From positions 248,001-312,000 of the forward strand of contig NZ_JACHJI010000001.1 in the NCBI RefSeq assembly GCF_014203535.1: a DNA stretch of 64,000 bases, written 5' to 3'. Below are positions 40,072 to 50,291 of this stretch, piece by piece. The position numbers and the translations under genes are program-made. This DNA is from Streptomyces griseomycini. GTDB lineage: Bacteria > Actinomycetota > Actinomycetes > Streptomycetales > Streptomycetaceae. Under the pieces are notes generated by a model. That model did no database searches and was not told the origin of the DNA. It saw only the letters and a list, made by a program, of their open reading frames with translations. Numbering within the stretch: position 1 is the stretch's first letter; every line of letters starts with the position of its first letter.

Positions 40072-41366
40072 ACCCACCCGGCCCCACGGTCACCGACACG
40101 GAGAAGCCCGCGCAGGGCCCCGCGGCCGCCGACGGCGGGAGGACCCCGCAGGGGCCACCCGCACGCGACCGCGGAACCCGCACGGGTGACGCGGGCGGGA
40201 ACACCCGGGCCGAAGGCGAAGCCGAGGCCGACGCCCCCGCCCCGCCGCCGGAGGCGCACCGCGTCGAGGGCCTCCTCCTCGGCCTCGCCGCCGGGGACGC
40301 CGCCGGATGGCCCGCCGCCCGCCACCGCGCCGCCCGGATGCCCGGGTGGACCCGGCGCCTCACCCGCGAGCTGGACACCTTCGCCGAGCAGAACGCGACC
40401 ACCACCCTCCCCGTGCCGATCGCCCTCAACCAGCCCCCGGAGCCCCTGCGCCTCGGCCCCTCCGACGACGCCGAGTGGGCCGCGTTCGCGGCCGAGGCGG
40501 TGCTGCTGGCCGGGGACGACGACGCGCTCGGGGACCTGAGCAGGGAGCGCCGGACGCGCGCCGCCATCGACCTGGTCTGGAACGCCCTCGCCGCCGAGGT
40601 CGCCGTGGCCACCGAACGCGCCCCCGAGATCGAGTCGGCGGTCCTCCCCCTGCGCGCCCGCATCTCCGTGCGGGCCGGCCTCGGCAACCTGGCCGCCGGT
40701 CTGCGTCCGCCCGCCACCGGCCACGACAACCCGCACTACTTCGACGACGCGGCCTGCGTCCGGGCCTGCGTGCTGGCCGTGGCCCACCCGGGCGACCCCG
40801 CGGGCGCCGCCGCCCTCGCCGAGTTCGACGCCCGCTACACCCAGGACGGCGACGGGGTGCACGGCGCCCGCGCGATGGCCGCCGCCGTCTGTCTCGCACT
40901 GGCCGGAGCGGACGTGCACGCGTGCGTGGCCGCCGCGCTCGCCGAGCTCCCCGAGGAGACGGAGATCGGCCGCAACGCCCGGCACGCCCTGGGGCTCGCG
41001 GCGGACGCCGACAGCGCCTTCGCCCTCGTACCGCCGCTGGAGCACCAGATCGTCGACCACGTCTACAGCTACGGCATCGCCGCCGCCGAGACCGTCCCCG
41101 TCGCCCTCGCCCTGGCCACCGCCGCCCGCGGCCGGATCGCGGAGGCGGTCCCCGCGGCGGCCTGTCTGTCGCGGGTCGCGGACTCCGCCCCGGCGCTCGC
41201 CGGCGCCCTCACCGGCGCGCTGGGCGGCGGCGCGGCGATCCCCCGGACGTGGCGGGAGAGCTGCCGCCTCCTCCCCGGCTGCGCGCTCCCCCGGCTCACC
41301 GGCACGGACCTGGTGGAACTCGCCGGGCTCCTGGAAGCCGCACAACCGGCCCGCACGGGAGGATGA
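40068..41366 (+). CDS. ADP-ribosylglycohydrolase-family protein 2, degenerate metal site
   Basis: A 432-residue paralogue with a Pro/Gly/Thr-rich disordered head (about 1-60) before the fold (RVEGLLLGLAAGDAAGWPAA). Where the family has TDDT it has SDDAEW, and the C-terminal GRDADT is replaced by SRVADSAPALAGALTGA, so one of the key aspartates is gone. It may bind one metal or none and could be a regulatory or structural partner of its neighbours rather than a hydrolase. It overlaps the preceding gene by four bases; the next starts seven bases after it. Confidence 0.8.
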   Translation: MNPPGPTVTDTEKPAQGPAAADGGRTPQGPPARDRGTRTGDAGGNTRAEGEAEADAPAPPPEAHRVEGLLLGLAAGDAAGWPAARHRAARMPGWTRRLTRELDTFAEQNATTTLPVPIALNQPPEPLRLGPSDDAEWAAFAAEAVLLAGDDDALGDLSRERRTRAAIDLVWNALAAEVAVATERAPEIESAVLPLRARISVRAGLGNLAAGLRPPATGHDNPHYFDDAACVRACVLAVAHPGDPAGAAALAEFDARYTQDGDGVHGARAMAAAVCLALAGADVHACVAAALAELPEETEIGRNARHALGLAADADSAFALVPPLEHQIVDHVYSYGIAAAETVPVALALATAARGRIAEAVPAAACLSRVADSAPALAGALTGALGGGAAIPRTWRESCRLLPGCALPRLTGTDLVELAGLLEAAQPARTGG

Positions 41367-41373
41367 TGCGACC

Positions 41374-42561
41374 ATGCAGCACAAAGAGGAAGAAAGCCGT
41401 GAAATGGGCGTGCCCCTGGACGAGCGGATCACCGGTGCCCTCGTGGGGGCCGCCGTCGGCGACGCCCTCGGCGGGCCGGTCGAGGGCTACTCCCCCGAGC
41501 AGATCGCCGAGCGCCACGGCGGACGCGTGCACGGCGTCGTCGGCCCCTGGCACGGCGACGCCTGGCGCACCGCCCGCCCCCTCGCCCCGTACCACAAGGG
41601 CGACGGCCACGTCACCGACGACACCCTGATGACGCACGCGCTGGTCCGGGTGTACGCGACGGTCCGCGACCACCTGGACGCGTACGCGGTCGCCGACCAC
41701 CTGGTCCCGGACCTGATGACGAACCCGCGCTGGATCCCGGAGCTGGAGGCGGAGGCGATCCTGCTGCGGCGGGTCTTCCTCGCGGAGAAGTGGCTGGTGG
41801 CCCGGCTCCACTACGGCCACGTCGACCCGCGCGAGGCGGGCGTCGGCAACATCGTCAACTGCGGTGCCGCGATGTACGTGGCCCCGGTCGGCCTGGTCAA
41901 CGCGGCCCACCCGGCCGCCGCCTACGCCGAGGCGCTGGACGTCGCGGGCGCCCACCAGTCGTCGTACGGCCGGGAGGCGGCCGGGGTCCTGGCGGCGGCC
42001 GTCGCGGCGGCGTGCGCGCCGGGCGCGACGCCGGACTCGGTGGTCGCCGCGTGTCTGTCCCTGGCGAAGGACGGCACGCGGGCGGCGATCGAGCGGGTCT
42101 GCGAGGAGGCGTCCCGGCACACGGACTTCGAGTCGGCGCTGCGCCCGCTGCGGGAGGCGGTGGCCCCGTACGACACCGTGGGCCCCGACTACCGCTCCCC
42201 CTCCCTGGGCGCCCGCCGCCCGTCCCGGCTGCACTCGATCGAGGAACTGCCCGTGGCGCTGGGCATGGTGGTGGTGGCCGGCGGCGACTTCCGGCACGCG
42301 GTGCTGGGCGCGGTGAACTACGGCCGCGACTGCGACTCCATCGCGACGATGGCCGGTGCCGTGACCGGCGCCCTCGGCTCTCCGGTCCCCGAGGACTGGG
42401 CCAAGACCGTGGCCGAGGCCAGCCGCCTCGACCTGTGGGAACCCGCGGTCACGCTCACCGGCGTGGCCCGCGAGGTCTTCGAGCGCGACGTACGGCGCCG
42501 CCGCGCCCACGAGCGGGCGTTCGCGGAGTTGGCGGGGGGAGCGCCGGAATGCTCCGACTGA
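41374..42561 (+). CDS. ADP-ribosylglycohydrolase-family protein 3
   Basis: A 395-residue member with intact signatures: GAAVGDALGGPVEGYSPEQI, then HVTDDTLMTHAL, and C-terminal NYGRDCDSIATMAGAVTGAL. The insertion between the first and second motifs (RVHGVVGPWHGDAWRTARP) is longer than in copy 1, so the substrate pocket should differ. It is probably active. ATG 41374 was chosen; an internal ATG at 41404 (MGVPLDE) would also fit the fold. The gene overlaps the next by 13 bases. Confidence 0.87.
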   Translation: MQHKEEESREMGVPLDERITGALVGAAVGDALGGPVEGYSPEQIAERHGGRVHGVVGPWHGDAWRTARPLAPYHKGDGHVTDDTLMTHALVRVYATVRDHLDAYAVADHLVPDLMTNPRWIPELEAEAILLRRVFLAEKWLVARLHYGHVDPREAGVGNIVNCGAAMYVAPVGLVNAAHPAAAYAEALDVAGAHQSSYGREAAGVLAAAVAAACAPGATPDSVVAACLSLAKDGTRAAIERVCEEASRHTDFESALRPLREAVAPYDTVGPDYRSPSLGARRPSRLHSIEELPVALGMVVVAGGDFRHAVLGAVNYGRDCDSIATMAGAVTGALGSPVPEDWAKTVAEASRLDLWEPAVTLTGVAREVFERDVRRRRAHERAFAELAGGAPECSD

Positions 42562-43916
42562 CGTGGGTGCAGCCGGAGGACCTGATCGGCCACGAGCTGC
42601 GCCAGGCGGCCCAGGACGGCCGTGAGCCCTCGGCGATCGCGGCCCGCTGGCGGGCGGCGGGCGGCCCGGAGGCACCGCTGCGCGCGGGCGCGTCCGAGCG
42701 GCCGGCCTCCCGCTACCTGCGCCTGCTGGCCACCGACCTGCTGGACGAACTGGCGGATCTGCCCAGTGCACTGGCGGACGACGAGCCGACCGGCCTGGCC
42801 GGGATCCGGGCCCTGTGTCCCGACTGGCCGGCCTCGCCCGCGCTTCCCCCGGCTCCGCCGGGTCCCGAACGCCTCGAGGCCGCCTGGCTCGGCCGGGCCG
42901 TCGGCTGCCTGCTGGGCAAGCCGGTCGAGAAGCTCCCCCTCGGCGGCATCCGCCTCCTCGCCCGGGCCGCCGGCAACTGGCCCCTGACCACCTACTTCAC
43001 CGCCCGCGGGGTCCCCGAGGAGCTGCTGGCCCGCTACCCCTGGAACCGCCGCTCGGCGGCCACCTCCCTCGCCGAGAACATCGACGGCATGCCCGAGGAC
43101 GACGACCTCAACTACCCCCTGCTGGGCCTGCTCGTCCTCCGGCGCCACGGCCGGGCCTTCACCACCGCGGACGTGGCCCGCGTCTGGCTCGACGAACTCC
43201 CCGCCGGCCGCACCTTCACCGCCGAGCGCGTCGCCTACCGCAACCTCCTCTGCGGTCTGGAGCCCCCGCTGACCGCCCGGCACCACAACCCCTTCCGCGA
43301 GTGGATCGGCGCCCTGATCCGCGCCGACGTGCACGGCTGGACCCATCCCGGCGACCCGGCGGCCGCCGCCGCGCAGGCGCACCGCGACGCGACCCTCACG
43401 CACACCGCCAACGGCGTCTACGCGGCGATGTTCACCGCGGCCGTCATCGCCCGAGCCGCCACCGGCGACCACGACGTCCACGCCTGCCTGCGCACCGGCC
43501 TCACGGTCGTCCCGCCCCGCTCCCGGCTCGCCCGCGCCGTCCGGCAGGCCGTCCGGCTGGCCCGCGAGCACACCGACTTCGCCGCGGTCGTCGACCGGCT
43601 CCACGCCCTGCACGGCGCCACCCACCACTGGGTGCACGCCGTCCCCAACACCGCCCTGATCACCGCCGCCCTCACCCACGCGGACGGCGACTTCACCGGC
43701 TCCGTCTGCCGTGCGGTGTCCGGCGGCTGGGACACCGACTCGAACGGCGCGACCGCCGGGAGCATCGCCGGCCTGCTCGCCGGCTCCCCGGCCGCGCTGC
43801 CCGACCGCTGGACGGCCCCGCTGAAGAACCGGCTGGCGACCTCCGTCGGCGACTTCCACGGCACCGGCTTCGACGTCCTGGCCCACCTGACCCACCGGGA
43901 GGCCTCCCGCCCATGA
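42549..43916 (+). CDS. ADP-ribosylglycohydrolase-family protein 4, extended N-terminus
   Basis: A 455-residue member with about 110 extra N-terminal residues starting MLRLTWVQPEDLIGHELRQA, possibly a separate helical domain. The hydrolase part shows GRAVGCLLGKPVEKL, MPEDDDLNYPLLGL in place of TDDT, and VSGGWDTDSNGATAGSIAGLL. This DDDxNY form belongs to a different subfamily from copies 1 and 3, and the metal ligands look complete. ATG 42549 lies inside the end of the previous gene. The stop overlaps the CoA-transferase start (ATGA). Confidence 0.85.
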   Translation: MLRLTWVQPEDLIGHELRQAAQDGREPSAIAARWRAAGGPEAPLRAGASERPASRYLRLLATDLLDELADLPSALADDEPTGLAGIRALCPDWPASPALPPAPPGPERLEAAWLGRAVGCLLGKPVEKLPLGGIRLLARAAGNWPLTTYFTARGVPEELLARYPWNRRSAATSLAENIDGMPEDDDLNYPLLGLLVLRRHGRAFTTADVARVWLDELPAGRTFTAERVAYRNLLCGLEPPLTARHHNPFREWIGALIRADVHGWTHPGDPAAAAAQAHRDATLTHTANGVYAAMFTAAVIARAATGDHDVHACLRTGLTVVPPRSRLARAVRQAVRLAREHTDFAAVVDRLHALHGATHHWVHAVPNTALITAALTHADGDFTGSVCRAVSGGWDTDSNGATAGSIAGLLAGSPAALPDRWTAPLKNRLATSVGDFHGTGFDVLAHLTHREASRP

Positions 43917-45148
43917 CGCCCTCCGACCCGACCACCGCCCCACCGCCGGCACCCGCCCCCGCCGGTCCCCCGCTGACCGGCCTGCGCGTGCTGGACCTCG
44001 CCACCCTCTTCGCCGGTCCGCTGGCCGCGACCCTGCTCGGCGACTTCGGCGCGGAGGTCGTCAAGGTCGAGCACCCGAGGAAACCCGACCCCTCCCGCGG
44101 CCACGGCCCGTCCAAGGACGGCGTCGGCCTGTGGTGGAAGGTGCTCGGCCGCAACAAGCGCACCATCACCCTGGACCTGTCCAGGCCCGGCGGCCGGGAC
44201 ACCCTCCTGCGCCTGGCCGGGACCGCCGACGTGGTCATCGAGAACTTCCGCCCCGGCACCCTGGAGAAGTGGGACCTGGGCTGGCCCGAGCTGTCCGCCG
44301 TCAACCCCCGCCTGGTCCTGGCCCGGGTCACCGGCTTCGGCCAGTTCGGCCCGTACGCGCACCGCCCGGGCTTCGGCACCCTCGCCGAGGCGATGAGCGG
44401 CTTCGCCGCGATCACCGGCGAACCGGACGCCCCGCCGACCCTGCCGCCGTTCGGCCTGGCGGACTCCATCGCGGGCCTGGCCACGGCGTACGCGGTCATG
44501 ACCGCGCTGGCCGCCCGCGACCGCACGGGGGAGGGCCAGGTCGTCGACATGGCCCTCATCGAACCGATCCTCACCGTGCTCGGCCCCCAGCCGACCTGGT
44601 ACGACCAGCTCGGCCACGTCCAGCCCCGCACCGGCAACCGCTCCCAGAACAACGCCCCCCGGGGCACCTACCTCACCGCCGACGGCACCTGGGTCGCCGT
44701 CTCCACCTCGGCCCAGTCGGTCGCCGAGCGCGTGATGCACCTGGTGGGCAGGCCGGAGCTGATCGACGAACCCTGGTTCGCCACCGGTGCCGACCGGGCC
44801 CGGCACGCGGACGTCCTGGACGAGGCGGTCGGCGGCTGGATCGCGCGGCACACCCGCACCGACGTGCTGGCGGCCTTCGAGAAGGCGGAGGCGGCCGTCG
44901 CCCCCGTCCAGGACGTGCGGGACGTGATGGCGGACCCGCAGTACCAGGCCCTGGGCACGATCACCACGGTCGACGATCCCGAGCTGGGCCCGCTGCGCAT
45001 GCAGAACGTCCTCTTCCGGCTCTCCGGCACCCCGGGCGCGATCCGCTGGGCGGGCCGCCCGCACGGCGCGGACACCGAGGAGGTGCTGACCGAGCTGGGC
45101 CTCGCCCCGGCCGAGCTCGCGGCGCTGCGCGCGGAGGGCGCCCTGTGA
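43913..45148 (+). CDS. Family III CoA-transferase (CaiB/BaiF type)
   Basis: A 411-residue CoA-transferase that moves CoA between acyl groups, often dicarboxylic acids or carnitine-like acids. Typical segments are GLRVLDLATLFAGPLAATLLGDFGAEVVKVEHP (in part), IENFRPGTLEKWDLG, and GLADSIAGLATAYAVMTAL, whose Asp aligns with the catalytic aspartate of formyl-CoA transferase. A short Pro/Ala head precedes the fold. It is translationally coupled on both sides, so it should act in one pathway with the glycohydrolases and the lyase. Confidence 0.9.
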   Translation: MTPSDPTTAPPPAPAPAGPPLTGLRVLDLATLFAGPLAATLLGDFGAEVVKVEHPRKPDPSRGHGPSKDGVGLWWKVLGRNKRTITLDLSRPGGRDTLLRLAGTADVVIENFRPGTLEKWDLGWPELSAVNPRLVLARVTGFGQFGPYAHRPGFGTLAEAMSGFAAITGEPDAPPTLPPFGLADSIAGLATAYAVMTALAARDRTGEGQVVDMALIEPILTVLGPQPTWYDQLGHVQPRTGNRSQNNAPRGTYLTADGTWVAVSTSAQSVAERVMHLVGRPELIDEPWFATGADRARHADVLDEAVGGWIARHTRTDVLAAFEKAEAAVAPVQDVRDVMADPQYQALGTITTVDDPELGPLRMQNVLFRLSGTPGAIRWAGRPHGADTEEVLTELGLAPAELAALRAEGAL

Positions 45149-45975
45149 CGGACTTCCCGCTGACCTGGCTGTACGCCCCCGGGGACCGCCCCGCCGTGGT
45201 GGCGAAGGCGCTCGTCTCCGGGGCCGACGTGGTGGTGGTCGACCTGGAGGACGCGGTCGCCCCCGGCCGCAAGGCCTACGCCCGCGCGGCCACCGCCGAG
45301 CTGCTGCGCGACCCCCAGCCGGTCCCGGTCCACGTCCGCGTCAACGCCCTGTGCGGCCCCTGGGCCGAGGCCGACCTCGCGGCCGTCGCCCCGGCCCCGG
45401 GCCTGTCCGGGCTGCGGCTGCCCAAGGTGTCCTCCGCGTCCGAGGTCGTGCGCGTCGCCCGGCGCGCCCTGTCCGCGCACGGCGGTGTGCTCCCGCTGTA
45501 CGCCCTCCTGGAGTCGGCCCTCGCCGTCGAACGGGCCCACGCCGTGGCGGCCGCCCACCCGGCCCTGCGCGGTATCGCGATCGGCGAGACGGACCTGCGG
45601 GCCGACCTGGGCGTACGGGACGACGCGGGCCTCGACTGGTCCCGCTCCCGCGTGGTCGTGGCCGCGCGGGCGGCGGGCCTGGCCCCGCCCGCCCAGTCCG
45701 TCCATCCGGACATCCGCGACCTGGAGGGCCTCGCCGCCTCCTGCGCCCACGGCCGCGCCCTGGGCTTCCTGGGCCGCGCCGCGATCCACCCCCGCCAGCT
45801 GCCGGTCATCGAGCGGGCCTACCTCCCCGGCGAGGAGGAGATCGAGCAGGCGGAGGCGATCGTCAAGGCGGCGGCGACCGAGCAGGGCGCCCAGGCCCTG
45901 CCCGACGGCAGGTTCGTCGACGCGGCGGTGGTGGCGGCGGCTCAGCGGACCCTGTCACTGGCCCGGCGGAGATGA
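45145..45975 (+). CDS. CitE/HpcH-type CoA-ester lyase
   Basis: A 276-residue TIM-barrel lyase of the citrate lyase beta-subunit family, which includes malyl-, beta-methylmalyl- and citramalyl-CoA lyases. Motifs are LYAPGDRPAVVAKAL and VVVVDLEDAV at the start, LYALLESALAVE and AIGETDLRADLG for the metal-binding Glu and Asp, and GRAAIHPRQLPVI near the end. It overlaps the CoA-transferase by four bases (GTGA). The CoA-transferase/lyase pair resembles the itaconate-citramalate route, but no hydratase is present, so the acid cleaved is unknown. Confidence 0.88.
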   Translation: MTDFPLTWLYAPGDRPAVVAKALVSGADVVVVDLEDAVAPGRKAYARAATAELLRDPQPVPVHVRVNALCGPWAEADLAAVAPAPGLSGLRLPKVSSASEVVRVARRALSAHGGVLPLYALLESALAVERAHAVAAAHPALRGIAIGETDLRADLGVRDDAGLDWSRSRVVVAARAAGLAPPAQSVHPDIRDLEGLAASCAHGRALGFLGRAAIHPRQLPVIERAYLPGEEEIEQAEAIVKAAATEQGAQALPDGRFVDAAVVAAAQRTLSLARRR

Positions 45976-45987
45976 GGCCGCCGGCAC

Positions 45988-46030
45988 ACGCCGAGGGCGC
46001 CCGGAGACGGTTTCCGGGCGCCCTCGGCGT
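45988..46030. terminator. Strong bidirectional terminator after the six-gene operon
   Basis: A perfect 18-bp stem (left arm 45988-46005, right arm 46013-46030) with a 7-base loop lies between the lyase and convergent lgt. Confidence 0.88.
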
Positions 46031-46045
46031 CGTGTGCGGCGGGCG

Positions 46046-47056
46046 TCAGCGCTTCTTCGCCGGCCCGGCCCCGTCCGCGGACTTCTCCCCGGCTTCCCCC
46101 GCCGCGGCGTCCTCCTTCGCGTCCTGGGCGTCCGAGGCGTCCGCCCCGTCCTCGCCCTTGACGCCGCTCCCGTCGTCGGCCCCGGCCTCGCCCTTGACGC
46201 CGCTCCCGTCGTCGGCCCCGGTCTCGCCGTCGGCGGCAGCCGCACCCGGTTCCACCACGGCCTCCCGCCCGGGCCGCTTCCTCGCCGACAGCACGATGTA
46301 CAGCGCCGCGAGCAGGAACACGAGGAGCGCGGTCCAGTTGTTCAGCCGCAGGCCCAGGACGTGGTGGGCCTCGTCGACGCGCATGTACTCGATCCAGAAC
46401 CGGCCCGCGCAGTACGCGGCGACGTACAGCGCGAACGCCCGCCCGTGCCCGAGCCGGAAGCGGCGGTCGGCCCAGATCACCAGCAGGGCGACGCCGACGC
46501 ACCACAGCGACTCGTACAGGAACGTCGGGTGGTAGGTGCCCGGAACCCGCCCGTCGGCGGAGGAGGTGATCTCCACCGCCCACGGCAGGTCGGTGGCCCG
46601 CCCGTACAGCTCCTGGTTGAACCAGTTGCCCCAGCGTCCGATCGCCTGCGCGAAGGCGATGCCGGGCGCGACGGCGTCGGCGTAGGCCGGCAGCGGGATG
46701 CCCCGGCGGCGGCAGCCGATCCACGCGCCCAGCGCGCCGAACGCGATGGCGCCCCAGATGCCGAGGCCGCCCTCCCAGATCTTGAAGGCGTCCACCCAGT
46801 CACGGCCCTCGCTGAAGTACAGCTGGTAGTCCGTGATCACGTGGTAGAGCCTGCCGCCGACGAGGCCGAACGGCACGGCCCAGACGGCGATGTCGGCCAC
46901 CGTGCCGGCCCGCCCGCCCCGGGCGATCCAGCGCTTGTTGCCGAGCCAGACGGCTACGAAGACGCCGATGATGATGCAGAACGCGTAGCCGCGCAGCGGA
47001 ACGGGGCCGAGGTACAGCACCCCGCTCGACGGGCTGGGAATGTAGGCAAGTTCCAT
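46046..47056 (-). CDS. lgt: Prolipoprotein diacylglyceryl transferase
   Basis: A 336-residue membrane enzyme that adds diacylglyceryl to the lipobox cysteine of prolipoproteins, such as LivK in this window. The Lgt signature GRWGNWFNQELYG and the PTFLYESLW and RFWIEYMR segments are intact across seven helices. After the last helix comes a 70-residue acidic Ala/Gly/Asp tail that includes two exact copies of GADDGSGVKGE; the tail is absent from E. coli Lgt. ATG 47056 (MELAYIPSPS) is preferred over 47092 by family alignment. Confidence 0.95.
   Translation of the reverse strand: MELAYIPSPSSGVLYLGPVPLRGYAFCIIIGVFVAVWLGNKRWIARGGRAGTVADIAVWAVPFGLVGGRLYHVITDYQLYFSEGRDWVDAFKIWEGGLGIWGAIAFGALGAWIGCRRRGIPLPAYADAVAPGIAFAQAIGRWGNWFNQELYGRATDLPWAVEITSSADGRVPGTYHPTFLYESLWCVGVALLVIWADRRFRLGHGRAFALYVAAYCAGRFWIEYMRVDEAHHVLGLRLNNWTALLVFLLAALYIVLSARKRPGREAVVEPGAAAADGETGADDGSGVKGEAGADDGSGVKGEDGADASDAQDAKEDAAAGEAGEKSADGAGPAKKR
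46151..46222 (-). repeat. 36-bp tandem duplication in the lgt tail
   Basis: CTCGCCCTTGACGCCGCTCC begins at 46151 and again at 46187; the full unit is 36 bp (12 codons), two copies, in frame. It encodes the repeated GADDGSGVKGE in the cytoplasmic tail. Confidence 0.8.
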
Positions 47057-47173
47057 GGCAGGGTCGACGCTACCGTGCCGGACCGGCCGCACGGCGGGCG
47101 GCCCGGCTACGGCTCCATAACAGGACCACGGGGAGCAGGCACCCGGGAACGCCCGGGGGCGGTGCGGACGGTG

Positions 47174-47950
47174 CTACCCCTTGTTGGCCTCCTGCACCAT
47201 CCGCTTCAGCTTCTCCGGGGTCATCGAGCGGTCCTTGTAGATGTTCTCGCCGTCGAACAGGACGGTCGGCGTGCCCGTGAAACCGCCCTTCTGGAAGGCC
47301 TCGTGGGACTTGGCGACCCAGCTGTCGTGCTTGCCGTCCTCGACGCAGGAGCGGAAGGCGGGGGTGACGAGGCCGTCGACCTTGCCGGCCAGGTCGATGA
47401 GCCTGTCGTCGGCGGCGAAGGCGTCGTCGCTCTCCATCGGCTGGTTGTCGAACAGCACCTTGTGGTACGCGGCGAACTTCCCGGCGTCCTGGGCGCAGGC
47501 GGCGGCGTTGGCCGCGTTGCCGGAGCCGGCGCCGCCCATGCCGTTGTCGATGAGGGTGACCAGGTGGTAGTCCACCTTCAGCTGACCGGACCCGGTCAGC
47601 TCCTCGATGGTCGGGCCGTAGGCCTGCTCGAAGGCCTTGCAGGCCGGGCAGCGGAAGTCCTCCCACACCGTGAGCGTGGCCCCGGCGCTCTCCTTGCCGA
47701 CCTGGATGGCGGTGCCGTCCTCGCCCACCGCGCCCGAGGGCGGCACGACCGGGCCGGCCGAGTCGCTCCCGCCGTCCTTGCCCGAGTTGGCGGCGACGAC
47801 GCCGATCACCGTCGCGAGCCCCAGGACGCAGACCACGCTCGCGCCCACGATCAGGCCGCGGCGCCGCTTCTCCGCCGTCTTCTGCTTCTCGCGCTCGACC
47901 GCCAGCCGCTCCCGGGCGGTGCGCTTTCCCTCACGATTCTTCTCGCTCAC
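47174..47950 (-). CDS. Membrane-anchored DsbA/thioredoxin-like protein
   Basis: A 258-residue protein with a basic cytoplasmic head (1-32), one transmembrane segment (about 33-54), a Gly/Ser linker and an extracytoplasmic DsbA-type domain. The active site is CPAC (Cys101, Cys104) in EDFRCPACKAFEQ; the cis-Pro loop is GGFTGTPTVLFDG. It probably forms or reduces disulfides of exported proteins. GTG 47950 is preferred to ATG 48004, because the longer form would read through the trpA terminator hairpin. Confidence 0.9.
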   Translation of the reverse strand: MSEKNREGKRTARERLAVEREKQKTAEKRRRGLIVGASVVCVLGLATVIGVVAANSGKDGGSDSAGPVVPPSGAVGEDGTAIQVGKESAGATLTVWEDFRCPACKAFEQAYGPTIEELTGSGQLKVDYHLVTLIDNGMGGAGSGNAANAAACAQDAGKFAAYHKVLFDNQPMESDDAFAADDRLIDLAGKVDGLVTPAFRSCVEDGKHDSWVAKSHEAFQKGGFTGTPTVLFDGENIYKDRSMTPEKLKRMVQEANKG

Positions 47951-47965
47951 ACCCCGCAGAACGAA

Positions 47966-47992
47966 CCGGGGAGGCGCACCGCGCCTCCCCGG
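47966..47992 (-). terminator. Terminator after trpA
   Basis: CCGGGGAGGCGC and its perfect complement form a 12-bp stem with a 3-base loop, 34 bp after the trpA stop and just before the next gene. Confidence 0.8.
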
Positions 47993-48025
47993 CCACAGGT
48001 CCACCCGTACGAGGGACCCGTATGA

Positions 48026-48891
48026 CTACCTGCGGATATCCGGCCGTTCAGGCCTGCCGGCCGGCCCCACGTCCCCCTGGACCTGTCCGCGCACGCCCCT
48101 GGCGAGGTCGCCCGCGAGCGCGCGGACGGCCTCGACGCCGGCGGTGTGGTCGGGGGCGTCCAGCATCCGCTTGACGAAGGCCGAGCCGACGATCACGCCG
48201 TCGGCGAAGCCGGCGACCTCGGCGGCCTGGGCGGGGGTGGAGACGCCGAGCCCGACGCAGACCGGCAGCCCGGTGCCGGTGGACCGGGTGCGTTCCACCA
48301 GGTCCCGGGCCTGCGAGCCGACCGACTCACGGGTGCCGGTGACGCCCATCAGGGAGGCGGCGTAGACGAAGCCGCTGCCGGCCGCGGTGATCTCGGCGAG
48401 CCGCTCGTCCCTGCTGCTGGGCGCGACCACGAAGACCGTGGCCAGCCCGTGCTTCTCGGCGTGCTCCCGCCACAGCGCGGACTCCTGGACGGGCAGGTCG
48501 GGCAGGATGCACCCGGCGCCGCCCGCCTCGGCGAGTTCGGCGGTGAACCGCTCGACGCCGTAGCGGTCGATGGGGTTCCAGTACGTCATGACGAGGACCG
48601 GCTTCCCGGTGGCCCCGTGGGCCTCGCGGACGGTGCGCATCACGTCGGCGATCCGCACGCCGCCGCGCAGGGCGATGTCGTCGGCGGTCTGGATGACGGG
48701 GCCGTCGAGGACGGGGTCGCTGTGCGGCAGGCCCACCTCCACGACGTCGGCGCCGCCGTCGAGGACGGCCTTGACCGCCTCGATGCCGCCGTCCACGGTC
48801 GGGAACCCGGCCGGGAGGTAGGCGATCAGCGCCGAGCGCCCCTCGGACCTCGCCCCGGCGAGGGTGTCCGACAACAGCTGGATGTTCCCGC

Positions 48892-48895
<4 letters not shown>
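48026..48895 (-). CDS. trpA: Tryptophan synthase alpha subunit
   Basis: A 289-residue TIM barrel that splits indole-3-glycerol phosphate and channels indole to TrpB. It shows [14 protein letters not shown], the catalytic Glu in [16 protein letters not shown] with the nearby Asp, and [12 protein letters not shown]. The phosphate site [21 protein letters not shown] is present. GTG 48895 overlaps the trpB stop by four bases, as is usual for the coupled subunits. The last 15 residues are a Pro/Arg tail. Confidence 0.96.
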
Positions 48896-50178
<1,283 letters not shown>

Positions 50179-50291
50179 GCGGAAACCTCACGGTGAGTCT
50201 GCGGAATGCACTGATCGCCGTGGAGCGTGGGGTCGTCGAGCGGCTGCCGGCCGCACGTGGCCGGTCGCGTCCGCGCGACGGAGTCGCATGT

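Noticed and set aside
47142..47157. CCCGGG-AACG-CCCGGG hairpin between lgt and the DsbA-like gene
   Set aside because: The stem is short and such sequences occur by chance in this composition; I do not call it a terminator.
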